From Acidobacteriota bacterium (lineage in GTDB: Bacteria; Acidobacteriota; Blastocatellia; Pyrinomonadales; Pyrinomonadaceae): DNA of 64,000 bases. Shown one piece after another: positions 8,167 to 15,772 of this stretch. The notes below the pieces were generated by a model. It was not told the origin of the DNA. It worked only from the letters and a program-made list of their open reading frames with translations, and made no database searches. The stretch's first letter is position 1. Each line of letters starts with the position of its first letter. The DNA lies in contig JAEWFC010000024.1 in assembly GCA_023389035.1 (NCBI GenBank), forward strand, positions 62,001-126,000, written 5' to 3'. The translations under genes were made by a program, and so were the position numbers.

Positions 8167-9198
8167 TTGAGCGTACTCGATAAAGTAAGGCGTTGGATCG
8201 ACGGTGAAACGGCCGAGCTCGTGCTCGAGCAGGCCGCCAAAGACGCGCAGGTAAAGCCGCGCAGCCAGGCCGAGGAGTTCATCGTAAAGATCGCACGCGC
8301 CGTGGAAAGCGTTATGCAGGCAGAACTGCTGCCTTTGCCCCAAGGCACCGCGATAATCCCGACCGAATACGCGATCTTTCTTTCAAACGACGACGACAAG
8401 GAATGGCAGGGCGTAAAACGACGCGGCCTGGAGCAGGGCCTTTACCACATTCTCGCCGAACGCGCCCGTGAGATCGCCGGCAAGAAAAAGCTTGAGACAA
8501 AGTCGTTCGTTATCGAACTCCGCGTGGACGGAACGCTCGAAAAGGGCAACGTTCGCGTGCAGCACAGCTGGGAAGATTCGTCATCAGGGAAGACCGGCGT
8601 GCTCGCAAGGCCCAAATCGATGCCCGCAAACCCCACGGGCGCCCAAAAGCAGCCCTCGCTGCCGTCATCGAGGCCCGTCGCTTACGCACCGCCGCCTCCG
8701 TCGGCACCGGTCGCACGCAGCGGGCAGCTAAACCCGCAAGAGGCGCAGCGGACGACACCCAACTTTACGCACCAGCAACTTCGCGCACCCACGCCCTCGC
8801 AGCCGCTGACGAACGTTTCGCGTGCCGTGCCGCTGCCGTCAGAAGACGCTGAGGTGATGACGAACGTCAGGCCGCGGGCAAAGGCTCTGTTTCAGCTCGA
8901 GATATGGCTTGGCGGCGTGAAACAGAATGTGGTGCCGATATTCAATAAGGAAACGACCATAGGCCGCGGTTCGAAGTCGAAACCCGTGGATATTCCGCTC
9001 TCCGGCGATCCTGAGATCAGCCGTCGGCACGTTACGCTTTCGACGGATGGAGCCGGGAATTATTGGGTCACGAACGAAGGCCGCAATCCCGCGATGATAC
9101 AGAACTACGACCTGCCGATGAATCAGCGTGTGCCGCTCAAACCTGGCGTGAGCTTAGCCGTCGGAGCGTATGTTTTAAGGATCCAGCCGCAAACTTAG
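8167..9198 (+). CDS. DUF3662 plus FHA domain protein (second copy)
   Basis: Likely phosphothreonine-binding partner of the kinase encoded just upstream. Start is TTG (MSVLDKVRRW), preceded by a GGAG motif at a good distance. Residues about 1-130 match the FhaA-type DUF3662 fold pattern (EEFIVKIARAVESVMQ ... IIPTEYAIFLS ... FVIELRVDGTLEKG). A long Pro/Ser/Gln-rich linker follows, then a C-terminal FHA domain from about 240 with IGRGSKSKP, EISRRH and the late NPAMIQN loop. The canonical TNGT is replaced, so pThr affinity may differ from the first FHA protein. Its stop overlaps the convergent gene at 9195 by four bases. Confidence 0.85.
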   Translation: MSVLDKVRRWIDGETAELVLEQAAKDAQVKPRSQAEEFIVKIARAVESVMQAELLPLPQGTAIIPTEYAIFLSNDDDKEWQGVKRRGLEQGLYHILAERAREIAGKKKLETKSFVIELRVDGTLEKGNVRVQHSWEDSSSGKTGVLARPKSMPANPTGAQKQPSLPSSRPVAYAPPPPSAPVARSGQLNPQEAQRTTPNFTHQQLRAPTPSQPLTNVSRAVPLPSEDAEVMTNVRPRAKALFQLEIWLGGVKQNVVPIFNKETTIGRGSKSKPVDIPLSGDPEISRRHVTLSTDGAGNYWVTNEGRNPAMIQNYDLPMNQRVPLKPGVSLAVGAYVLRIQPQT

Positions 9199-9788
9199 TT
9201 ATTCGCTTCGTAAAGTTCACGCTCGACCTGCGGCAGAAACGTCCGCCGCAGCCTGAACGCAAGCTCCTGCGATTCCCTTAGAGCGTCGTTCGCCTCGCTA
9301 AGAGATCGTTCGATCTGCGACATCAACGCCGTCAGGCTCTGACGTTCCGCGAGCAGTATCCCTCGACGGTTATCGCGCATCTCATCGGTACGCGTCGTGC
9401 CCTGATAGGTCAGCGAACGCTCGATCCGGTCCGGCCGCAGCTCATTTTCGACACCCGCGAGCTTCGCACGCGTCTCGCCCTGTTTCTCAACAAGCTCGAT
9501 CTGATATTTCTGCCATGCGGCGATACGCTGTTCTGCCCGGACCAGCATCTCCATTCCCAAAACGAGCCGCTGCTGCTTCTGATCGAACGTAATACCGCCG
9601 ACCTTTTCAAATTTATCGACGAACTCGCGCATGCGATTCGCAAGGTCCTGGACATTTGCCGACATACGCGAAACCTCGGCGGAGATATTCGCCATCGGAT
9701 CGACATGCGCCGGCGGATTCGCCTGAGATACGGCGGAAACGGAAGAAAAAGCTAACAGACACGCGACGGCCGACAAACGCATTAGCAT
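9195..9788 (-). CDS. Predicted secreted coiled-coil protein of unknown function
   Basis: No family recognised. The 197-residue protein starts with a clear signal peptide (MLMRLSAVACLLAFSSVSAVSQA); the rest is highly charged and almost entirely helical with heptad-like spacing (MSANVQDLANRMREFVDKFE, later SLTALMSQIERSLSEAN), so a periplasmic coiled coil is likely. I chose 9788 because AGGAGAG lies just upstream at the right spacing; a longer frame to 9887 would bury the signal peptide. The gene sits 25 bases downstream of the DUF402 gene on the same strand and may be co-transcribed with it and uspA. Confidence 0.7.
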   Translation of the reverse strand: MLMRLSAVACLLAFSSVSAVSQANPPAHVDPMANISAEVSRMSANVQDLANRMREFVDKFEKVGGITFDQKQQRLVLGMEMLVRAEQRIAAWQKYQIELVEKQGETRAKLAGVENELRPDRIERSLTYQGTTRTDEMRDNRRGILLAERQSLTALMSQIERSLSEANDALRESQELAFRLRRTFLPQVERELYEANN

Positions 9789-9813
9789 TGGATCTCTCCT
9801 GAGAATTGTAAAT

Positions 9814-10347
9814 TTACGAAGGAACCTGGACGTTTGAACGCCGAAAGTCGCCAAAGGTTGCAGCACCGAGGTCAAAAGGGGATTCACGCCGTTCGATCAG
9901 GCCGAGCAATTCGGTCCGTGCAGCGGCGGCATTGGTCCGAACGTCGTCACCAAAACCGTAGGCGGCGGCATTCTCTTCGAACTCATCTTCATCCAGAACG
10001 ATCACGCGGCCGTCCGGCCAAATGAGGATGTCGATATCAAGGTCTACGTAGTCGAGCGTCATGTCGTTGAAGACAGGCGGCATGTTGATGTTGCAATACC
10101 AGTTGCGAAAGGTGCCGTCGGGCTCTGTAAATCGAAAAACGTTGTACCAGCGGTCGAGCCAATAGTATTCGTGGGAAATAGTGCCTGCTGATATCAGGCC
10201 GAGGTCGGGATGGGTGACGCTCGCCTCAAATTCACCTACCAAAGTTAACGCGTTACCTTCAATATCGGTGAGCCGACAGTTCCAGCTACGCTTTAACTTG
10301 CCGTCATAGAACCGAGAATTTACGGTGATCTCCTGATCGACTGGCAT
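9814..10347 (-). CDS. DUF402-family protein (nucleoside di/triphosphatase-like)
   Basis: Member of the DUF402 family, which includes nucleoside di/triphosphatases and the FAU-1 RNase domain. Diagnostic stretch: EYYWLDRWYNVFRF, then RNWYCNINMPP, DYVDLDIDILIWPDGR and LDEDEFEE, giving the conserved Tyr/Asp cluster that binds metal. 177 residues from MPVDQEITVNSRF. The start overlaps the uspA stop (ATGA), so the two are translationally coupled; a longer in-frame extension to 10563 only shadows uspA. Substrate cannot be told from sequence; nucleotide hydrolysis is known for some family members only. Confidence 0.82.
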   Translation of the reverse strand: MPVDQEITVNSRFYDGKLKRSWNCRLTDIEGNALTLVGEFEASVTHPDLGLISAGTISHEYYWLDRWYNVFRFTEPDGTFRNWYCNINMPPVFNDMTLDYVDLDIDILIWPDGRVIVLDEDEFEENAAAYGFGDDVRTNAAAARTELLGLIERRESPFDLGAATFGDFRRSNVQVPS

Positions 10348-10802
10348 CAATCCTTCGGTGCGCGCACGACAAGGACCGAACACGGTGCATGATGAACGAC
10401 CGAATCGGACACAGAACCCAGCAGCAGACGCTCCCAGCGGCTGTATCCGTGCGAACCAACGATGATCAGGTCTGCGCCGAACTGTTCCGCACTCTCGACG
10501 ATGCGGCTTTCCGGCGATCCGAACAGAACGTCGCTGGTCACGGTCAGGTTGTCGTTCCCGCAAATGCCTTCCAGCCGTTCGCAGGTCTCCGTCAGGATCT
10601 TTGAGGCATGCTCGCGTGCGGTCTTTTCCATCTCGCCCGTGTCGGGCAGGTATCCGCCGTAGATATCGATCGCCATGGGTACGGCCATATCGACCACGCT
10701 GATTATCTTGATCTCATCGCCTTCCTTGAATGAGATAGTTTTCAGAGCATTGATCGCGGCATCGCTTTCTTTCGAGCCGTCAGTTGCAACCAGAATCTTC
10801 AT
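10347..10802 (-). CDS. Universal stress protein (UspA family)
   Basis: Cytoplasmic ATP-binding stress protein of 151 residues. It opens MKILVATDGSKESDAA and closes with the ATP-binding signature GSHGYSRWERLLLGSVS followed by CSVLVVRA, matching the ATP-binding G-2x-G-9x-G-S pattern. Such proteins are induced by starvation or oxidative stress and often act as dimers. It heads a short run with the DUF402 gene (four-base overlap) and the secreted coiled-coil protein. Confidence 0.92.
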   Translation of the reverse strand: MKILVATDGSKESDAAINALKTISFKEGDEIKIISVVDMAVPMAIDIYGGYLPDTGEMEKTAREHASKILTETCERLEGICGNDNLTVTSDVLFGSPESRIVESAEQFGADLIIVGSHGYSRWERLLLGSVSDSVVHHAPCSVLVVRAPKD

Positions 10803-10891
10803 ATTGTTCCTCCCGGGCAGGTTGACTTGCAGGTCTGCTTTGCGAACATTCTACCCCGAAACTTCCGCGAATCAAACGGCCTCGTTTCCCG

Positions 10892-11326
10892 CTATTCGGG
10901 CTCAGTTCCGAAGTAAAAGTGTTTGAGTTTCGTCAGCAGCTCCGCGAGCACCATCCGCTCGGTCTCGGTCAGTTCGGTAAGGATCTCTTCCTCGATCTCA
11001 AGCCACTGAGCCTCGACCGTGTCGCGGGCGTCGCGGCCCGCTTCGGTCAAAAAGATCCGCGTCGAGCGTGCGTCGTCCTCGACCCGCGTGCGTACGACGA
11101 ATCCGCCATCGATGAGTCCGAGCAGTGTCTTGTTGATCGTCGGCGGTGCGATGTTCAGCTCGGCCGCCAGGTCCACCTGTCGGCGTCCGTCACGCTTCCA
11201 CAGTTCCATCAGCAGGAACGCTTGGCCGCTGTGCAGCCCCGTGTCGATCAGCCGCTTCTCCAGATGGCTGCGGTGTGCCGTGGCGACAGCAGCTAGCAGG
11301 TGGCTGACGGTTCTGTGGAAATTCAT
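10892..11326 (-). CDS. MarR-family transcriptional regulator
   Basis: Winged-helix dimeric regulator of 144 residues. N-terminal helix, then the DNA-binding region with DLAAELNIAPPTINKTLLGLIDGGFVVRT and the wing DDARSTRIFLTEAG, then a long C-terminal dimerisation helix. The ligand is unknown. It is divergent from the gene at 11474, and the 147 bases between them hold four evenly spaced palindromic sites that are strong candidates for its own operator, so autoregulation and control of the divergent gene are likely. Confidence 0.92.
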   Translation of the reverse strand: MNFHRTVSHLLAAVATAHRSHLEKRLIDTGLHSGQAFLLMELWKRDGRRQVDLAAELNIAPPTINKTLLGLIDGGFVVRTRVEDDARSTRIFLTEAGRDARDTVEAQWLEIEEEILTELTETERMVLAELLTKLKHFYFGTEPE

Positions 11327-11363
11327 CGGTTAAGCGGTTCTGAGTTGTGTTTTAAGTAAACAA

Positions 11364-11441
11364 TTAGCCGGCGAATAAAGGTTTATTAGCAGGCTAATAA
11401 TATATCGTTAGCAGGCTAATAATCAAAGATTAGCACGGTAT
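11364..11441. promoter_or_regulatory. Array of four MarR-type operator sites with exact 22-base period
   Basis: Four related 12-base sites: TTAGCCGGCGAA (11364-11375), TTAGCAGGCTAA (11386-11397), TTAGCAGGCTAA (11408-11419) and TTAGCACGGTAT (11430-11441). The two inner sites are perfect palindromes; the second extends to the 18-base palindrome TTATTAGC-AG-GCTAATAA (11383-11400). Centres are exactly 22 bases apart, about two helical turns, so bound dimers would lie on one DNA face. Confidence 0.8.
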
Positions 11442-11473
11442 GTTTTATTTCAAAACTGGTGTAGCATTTCTTT

Positions 11474-11851
11474 ATGCAAAAGGCTCAAACCTTAAAAGAC
11501 GCACGCGATCTGCTGCTTAAACTTCACAAGAACCTTATCGATCACGAACGCTCGATCTACGAGGAAATGAACGGCACGCAGACTCCCGGACAGTTTCTCA
11601 ACGTACTGCTCGAGGATCCGGATTTCGCCTGGCTTCGTAAGTTCTCCACTTTGATAGTCGATATAGACGAGATGTTCGCACAGAAGGACGGCTATACAGA
11701 AGAGGCGGTCGAGGTGCACATCACCAAGCTTCAGGAACTCGTGCGGATGGACGACGAGGATGAGGCGTTTCGTGCGAAATATCAGAGTGCGTTGCAAAGA
11801 GACCTTGATGCGGCGGCACACCAAGGTGCTCTGAAAGACCTGCTCGGATAA
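11474..11851 (+). CDS. Hypothetical helical cytoplasmic protein
   Basis: Not recognised with confidence. 125 residues, no signal peptide or membrane segment, acidic and helical (KDARDLLLKLHKNLIDHERSIYEEMNG ... FLNVLLEDPDFAWLRKFSTLIVDIDEM). It is divergent from the marR gene with a shared operator-bearing promoter region, so it is the most likely regulated target. A role linked to the MarR signal is inference only. Confidence 0.75.
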   Translation: MQKAQTLKDARDLLLKLHKNLIDHERSIYEEMNGTQTPGQFLNVLLEDPDFAWLRKFSTLIVDIDEMFAQKDGYTEEAVEVHITKLQELVRMDDEDEAFRAKYQSALQRDLDAAAHQGALKDLLG

Positions 11852-11858
11852 ACGAAAA

Positions 11859-11882
11859 GGCCCGCGAGTTTGACTGCGGGCC
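11859..11882 (-). terminator. Intrinsic terminator of the transaldolase-like gene
   Basis: Stem GGCCCGC / GCGGGCC with a ten-base loop; read on the minus strand it is followed by TTTTCG. Lies between two convergent genes. On the plus strand there is no T run. Confidence 0.7.
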
Positions 11883-11907
11883 ATCACCTACCAATCTCGC
11901 GGCAGTC

Positions 11908-12558
11908 TTACGCTCGGCCGCTCTTTTTCCAATCATCCAGAAACGATTCGAGTCCCTTGTCCGTCAGCGGATGATGGACCAGCTGCTTGATCACCTTGAA
12001 CGGAATGGTCGCGACGTCAGCACGTGCCAGGGCTGAATCGACGATGTGCATCGGATGGCGTATCGATGCGGCCAGCACCTGCGTGTCGAAATCGTAGTTG
12101 TCGTAGATCTGAACGATGTCCGCGATCAGTTGCATACCGTTCGTCGCAATATCATCGAGGCGTCCGATAAAAGGTGAGATATACTTCGCACCGGCTTTCG
12201 CCGCTAGTATCGCCTGTGCCGCTGAGAAGCACAGCGTTACGTTCACGCCAGTTCCTTCGTCGGTAAAAATGCGGGTCGCCTTTAGGCCGTCGATCGTCAG
12301 CGGGCATTTCACGACGACGTTCGGTGCGATCTTAGCGAGTTCGCGGCCTTCCCTCAGCATTCCTTCGGTGTCGAGAGCGGTGACCTCGGCCGAGACGTCG
12401 CCCTTTACCATCGAGCATATCTTCGCGATGTGCTCCTTAAAATCGATGTCGCCTTCCTTTGCGATCAGCGAAGGATTTGTCGTTACGCCGTCGATCATGC
12501 CAAGCTCATTCGCTTCGCGTATCTCGTCGAGATTTGCGGTGTCAATAAAGAATTTCAT
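11908..12558 (-). CDS. Transaldolase / fructose-6-phosphate aldolase-like enzyme
   Basis: Short transaldolase-family class I aldolase, expected to transfer or release dihydroxyacetone units in the pentose phosphate pathway. 216 residues starting MKFFIDTANLDEIREA, with GVTTNPSL, the Schiff-base lysine Lys84 in NVVVKCPLT and the late stretch ASIRHPMHI. AAGGAA precedes the chosen ATG; a longer frame adds 16 residues without homology character. This length class includes both true transaldolases (TalC-like) and FSA, and sequence alone does not decide. Ends in a strong terminator. Confidence 0.93.
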   Translation of the reverse strand: MKFFIDTANLDEIREANELGMIDGVTTNPSLIAKEGDIDFKEHIAKICSMVKGDVSAEVTALDTEGMLREGRELAKIAPNVVVKCPLTIDGLKATRIFTDEGTGVNVTLCFSAAQAILAAKAGAKYISPFIGRLDDIATNGMQLIADIVQIYDNYDFDTQVLAASIRHPMHIVDSALARADVATIPFKVIKQLVHHPLTDKGLESFLDDWKKSGRA

Positions 12559-12653
12559 TAGTTCGTTCCTTGAAAGATGTGTATCCGAAGCTGTTCGATA
12601 CCTCAATTCTATTTCACTTCGCGGCCGATAACCAACCGACGAAGTGCAACAGG

Positions 12654-13406
12654 TCAGGCCGCCAGGCTTACGGTGTTTCGCAGCGTCCCGATGCCATCGA
12701 TCGTCACCTCGCAGACGTCACCGTCGCTGAGCTTCGAGACGCCCGACGGTGTTCCGGTCGCGATCACGTCGCCTGGCATTAGCGTCATCTGCTGCGAAAT
12801 GTAGCGGATCAGAAAGGGAACCGGGAAGACCATTTGTGTCGTCCGCCCGTCCTGCTTCACCTCACCGTTCACCGAGCATGTGACGCGAACATCTGAAACG
12901 TCCAGCTCCGTCTCGATCACGGGCCCGATAGGACAGAACGTGTCGAACGACTTACCGCGTGTAAACTGTACATCTGCACGCTGTATATCTCTCGCCGTGA
13001 CATCATTTAGACACGTACAGCCGAGAACGTACTTTAATGGATCTTCGTCGTCCCCAATGTCTTTTGCACGCCGTCCGATGATGACAGCCAGCTCGCCCTC
13101 GTGCTCGACCTGGTCTGCTTGGGGCGGTATAAATATCGGCTCATCCGGCCCGATGATCGACGATGGTGCCTTGAGGAACAGCAGCGGTGCTTTCGGCACC
13201 TCGTTTCCCAGCTCCGCAGCGTGTTCCGCGTAGTTCCTGCCGACACAGACGATCTTAGACGGGTTTGCGGGAGCGACCAGTTTAACCTCGTCGCGATACC
13301 ATAACTCCTCCGTCTTATTGAGGTTTTCGTCGCAAACCCAGATCTCATCGCCCTCGAGTATGCCGATACCGACCTTTCCGCTCCGTTCAAACCGACAGAT
13401 CTTCAT
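12654..13406 (-). CDS. Fumarylacetoacetate hydrolase (FAH) family protein
   Basis: FAH-superfamily enzyme of 250 residues; members hydrolyse or isomerise acylpyruvates and homoprotocatechuate intermediates. Family signatures are clear: CVGRNYAEHAAELGN, FLKAPSSIIGPDEPI, VEHEGELAVIIGRRA (metal-binding Glu pair), GCTCLNDVTARDIQ, FDTFCPIGP and GDVIATGTPSGV. Starts MKICRFERSGKVGIGI. The substrate cannot be assigned; oxaloacetate decarboxylase or acylpyruvase activity is possible in this subfamily. Stands alone on the minus strand, 95 bases upstream of the aldolase gene. Confidence 0.9.
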   Translation of the reverse strand: MKICRFERSGKVGIGILEGDEIWVCDENLNKTEELWYRDEVKLVAPANPSKIVCVGRNYAEHAAELGNEVPKAPLLFLKAPSSIIGPDEPIFIPPQADQVEHEGELAVIIGRRAKDIGDDEDPLKYVLGCTCLNDVTARDIQRADVQFTRGKSFDTFCPIGPVIETELDVSDVRVTCSVNGEVKQDGRTTQMVFPVPFLIRYISQQMTLMPGDVIATGTPSGVSKLSDGDVCEVTIDGIGTLRNTVSLAA

Positions 13407-13490
13407 AATGTGGTATAAATCTTAGCGTAACCCGACCCGAATATCCCGTTCAGGCCGATGATGAGTAAGAGGACAAAGCGAGAATGTTTT

Positions 13491-13576
13491 AACGCAAAGT
13501 CGCAAAGCACGCAAAGTTCGGATTCGGGACATTAACGGATCTCAGCCCCATCTTTGCGATCTTAGCGTCTTTGCGA
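13491..13576. repeat. CGCAAAG-type inverted repeat, copy 1
   Basis: Left arm with CGCAAAG repeated three times (13491-13516) and right arm CTTTGCG...TCTTTGCG (13552-13575) are imperfect reverse complements around a 35-base centre. The centre and right arm resemble the element at 14113-14200, and a shorter relic lies at 55434-55458. Confidence 0.65.
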
Positions 13577-13610
13577 GGGAACGACGGTTGACTTAGTAGA
13601 TCTAGCATAT

Positions 13611-14061
13611 ATGAAACTCAATCGAACAGCAGCGGTGATATTAGCCATCTTCGTGATTCATTTTCCCATTCTTTGCACAGCCGTCCGAGTGCGTCCCGCC
13701 AGCTCAGAAAACTAGTTATAGGGTGCTGTTTTCCACCGAGACCGTTGTGGAACCGAAAACCACAGTAGTTAAGGTTTATATTGATCGCAAGCGTTTCACC
13801 ACTGAAGAGATGATATGGCTCCGTGAGCAGCTACGATAATGACTTCTGCAAAGCAGATAAACTCAGCGTGTTTCTTTACGATACGAAGCGGCCTCGGCTC
13901 GTCAGGTCGATGGACGAGGTCGGCACGCGCGAGGAAGAGATAAGGGCATTTTTGAATTTGAGCGGGACGGAAAGGACGAACTGTCTTTCGTGAGCTTTGA
14001 CAAACAGGTGTAGCGGATCGAATTCAAAGGCTCAGAGTACTGCGTTTACGAGGAGAATTGA
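13611..14061 (+). pseudogene. Decayed small secreted-protein gene (several frameshifts)
   Basis: A signal-peptide start, MKLNRTAAVILAIFVIHF, runs in one frame to a stop at 13713-13715. Protein-like sequence continues in a second frame (YRVLFSTETVVEPKTTV ... EEMIWLREQLR, stop 13837-13839), then a third (YDNDFCKADKLSVFLYDTKR ... RAFLNLSGTE), and again after another shift (DGKDELSFVSFDKQV, stop, RIEFKGSEYCVYEEN, stop 14059-14061). The pieces follow one another without gaps, so this is one former gene of about 150 codons. Family not recognised. Natural decay is likely, but a cluster of assembly errors cannot be excluded. Confidence 0.65.
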
Positions 14062-14112
14062 AGGTTTTGTCTCCAATGTCTATCCCGCACTCTCGGTGAT
14101 CCAACCATGTGT

Positions 14113-14200
14113 CACGCAGAGTGCAACGCCCGCAAAGGTTGGATATTCGGGATGCTAATTGGATCACAGCCTGCTCAGCGATCTTAGCGTCTTTGCGTGG
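14113..14200. repeat. CGCAAAG-type repeat, copy 2
   Basis: Aligns with the copy at 13491-13576 in the same orientation: a degenerate left arm, shared centre (ATTCGGGA, GGATC, CAGCC) and a near-identical right end with GCGATCTTAGCGTCTTTGCG. The two copies flank the decayed gene. Confidence 0.6.
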
Positions 14201-14324
14201 AAAAGACTTTCGCGAATGAAGCTCGAAAGGCGCACTTTGCACTACCTATTGACGGCATAAACGCAATATACACACCATCTTCTGGCACTCGCGAAAAAAG
14301 ATTGCTAACGGGGTGAAAAAAATG

Positions 14325-14353
14325 TTGACTTTGGCAGGGAAGTGGGCTACTAT
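14325..14353 (+). promoter_or_regulatory. Sigma-70-type promoter
   Basis: TTGACT (14325-14330), a 17-base spacer, then TACTAT (14348-14353). Transcription would start near 14360, heading into a region with no recognisable protein gene. Confidence 0.65.
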
Positions 14354-14359
14354 TTTCTC

Positions 14360-14572
14360 ACTGAACGCGTTTTGTTAATAGGAGTTTGATTAGTCAGATT
14401 CCGGCTTGAATCCGCCTTTGCATGAAATCCGGCTCGGAAAGTAAACAAAGGACTTACGGACTTCAGGAACACTTTTGAGGATCCTGTCGGCGCTTGCTCT
14501 TGATCCGAGACAAAGTAGATAACTAAGAGTTAAAAAGGCTCGTTGCCGGCATGCAGCGGGCCTTTTCTCTTT
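14360..14572 (+). ncRNA. Candidate small non-coding RNA
   Basis: Bounded by the promoter at 14325-14353 and the terminator at 14535-14572, giving a transcript of about 210 bases. Visible local structure: GATTC-CGGCTT-GAATC (14397-14412), CTCGGA (14433-14438) pairing with TCCGAG (14504-14509), and CAGGA/TCCTG (14464-14468, 14481-14485) nested inside. The only reading frame with ATG is 18 codons (14422-14478) without a ribosome-binding site. I could not match it to 6S, SRP, tmRNA or RNase P RNA; 6S-like RNA remains possible by size. The strand choice rests on the promoter. Confidence 0.4.
14535..14572. terminator. Bidirectional intrinsic terminator
   Basis: Stem 14535-14546 (AAGGCTCGTTGC) with 14553-14564 (GCAGCGGGCCTT), six-base loop, two G-U pairs, followed by a T-rich run on the plus strand. 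Read on the minus strand it also ends in TTTTT, so it can serve the FN3/hslVU genes as well as the candidate RNA. Confidence 0.75.
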
Positions 14573-14630
14573 ACCCTTACTCATAGAACGCGAAAGCCGT
14601 TCGGTTTTTGCATCAATTTACCAAAGTTTT

Positions 14631-15761
14631 TTACGGTACGGTCTCGCTGACCTTTTCGCTCGGCTCGCTGATGTTGCCGAAAATGTCGGTCGCAGTGATG
14701 TAATAGTGATAGGTGGTCGCGGGTTTAACGGCTTCGTCCAGGTACGTGGTGCGGGTGAGCAGCTCCGGCGTCAGCTTTTCCCACTGATCGATCGGGACAT
14801 CCGCGTCCTCCGACCGGTAGATCGTGTACCCGGCGATATCCTTTTCCGGGTTCGACGGGAAGAATATCGAGATCGATGTCGGCGTAGCCGCAAGCGTTAT
14901 CGCCCGCGGTGCGCTCGGGGCGAATGTATCGATCGGCGCGACCTCTTCGATATTGGACTCAAGGCTCTCGACGGCGACGCCCTCGGAATTTGTCGAGACC
15001 GCCCGAACGAAGTAGAAATACTTCTTGCCGAATTCAAAGAACCCGTCGGCAAACTCGGCCGCTCCGATCGGGTCTTTGTTCAACAGCCGCCCGGGCTGTG
15101 TAGCTGATTCTGAACGGTAGACGTTGTAACCTCGAAGGTTCAATGGCGTCGTCCCGTCCACGTTGGCGGTCGGCTCCTGCCACCGGAGCGTCACCGCATC
15201 CTGGGAGATCTCCGCCGACAGGGAAGTCGGGGCTGCGGCGACTGCCGCCGCTGGCTCAAGCAGTACAACGTTAGAGAATGCCGCACGCTGCCCTGACGCA
15301 TTCACGAATCTGATCGCGTATCGCAACCTTACCGGCTGCCCCGCGAACTGCAGCGTGTCGCGATAAGTGATCGTCTTCAGAGCAAAATCATCCGGCCCGA
15401 ATTTCTGCGAGCCTATCACCGTCGCACGATTCGAAAAATCAGCCTCGGTGATCTGCTGCGGCGAGGTCACGGGCTCAGCCAAGCGATAGATCTCGGCACG
15501 GTCGATGAACAGCACGCTGCCCTCATCAGCGTTGCGTGCAGGCATCTTCCACGAGAGCACGACCGTATTGCCACGTTGAAACGCGGCAAGCTCGGCACGT
15601 TGCTGCACGCGTTCACGCGGCGGCTCGGGCGGTTTGCGTTTGCCGCACTGAAACTGAAAACCGGAAACGAAAATAAGCGCTAAAAGCACCAGTGGTACTT
15701 TGACCCAAAAGTGCTTAACGGCTTTGTTTAAATATTCAGCCGGCCGGTTTCCCTTTCCCAT
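14631..15761 (-). CDS. Fibronectin type III domain protein, membrane-anchored or lipoprotein-like
   Basis: Envelope protein of 376 residues with an N-terminal hydrophobic segment (VPLVLLALIFVSGF) followed by FQFQCGKRK; the Cys could be lipidated but the lipobox is poor. After a Pro/Arg-rich stretch come two or three FN3-like beta domains, with repeated YNVYRSE / YTIYRSE strands and ends such as YFYFVRAVSTN and YHYYITATD. FN3 domains mediate protein or polysaccharide contacts outside the cell; no catalytic motif is seen. It is the last gene of the hslV-hslU run, 11 bases after hslU. Confidence 0.78.
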   Translation of the reverse strand: MGKGNRPAEYLNKAVKHFWVKVPLVLLALIFVSGFQFQCGKRKPPEPPRERVQQRAELAAFQRGNTVVLSWKMPARNADEGSVLFIDRAEIYRLAEPVTSPQQITEADFSNRATVIGSQKFGPDDFALKTITYRDTLQFAGQPVRLRYAIRFVNASGQRAAFSNVVLLEPAAAVAAAPTSLSAEISQDAVTLRWQEPTANVDGTTPLNLRGYNVYRSESATQPGRLLNKDPIGAAEFADGFFEFGKKYFYFVRAVSTNSEGVAVESLESNIEEVAPIDTFAPSAPRAITLAATPTSISIFFPSNPEKDIAGYTIYRSEDADVPIDQWEKLTPELLTRTTYLDEAVKPATTYHYYITATDIFGNISEPSEKVSETVP

Positions 15762-15772
15762 GTGCTTAATGC

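Larger units (their letters stand above)
13407..14630. other. Gene-poor stretch with repeats, a decayed gene and a candidate small RNA
   Basis: Over 1.2 kb without an intact gene. From left to right it holds a CGCAAAG inverted repeat (13491-13576), a frameshifted secreted-protein relic (13611-14061), a second repeat copy (14113-14200), a promoter (14325-14353) and a terminator hairpin (14535-14564). Confidence 0.7.

Noticed and set aside
13491..14200. CRISPR array
   Set aside because: The CGCAAAG repeats are inverted, few and irregular, with no uniform spacers or cas genes.
14390..14584. Minus-strand 64-codon open frame in the spacer near 14.5 kb
   Set aside because: It is the reverse of the promoter-terminator unit, has no ribosome-binding site and no protein-like pattern.
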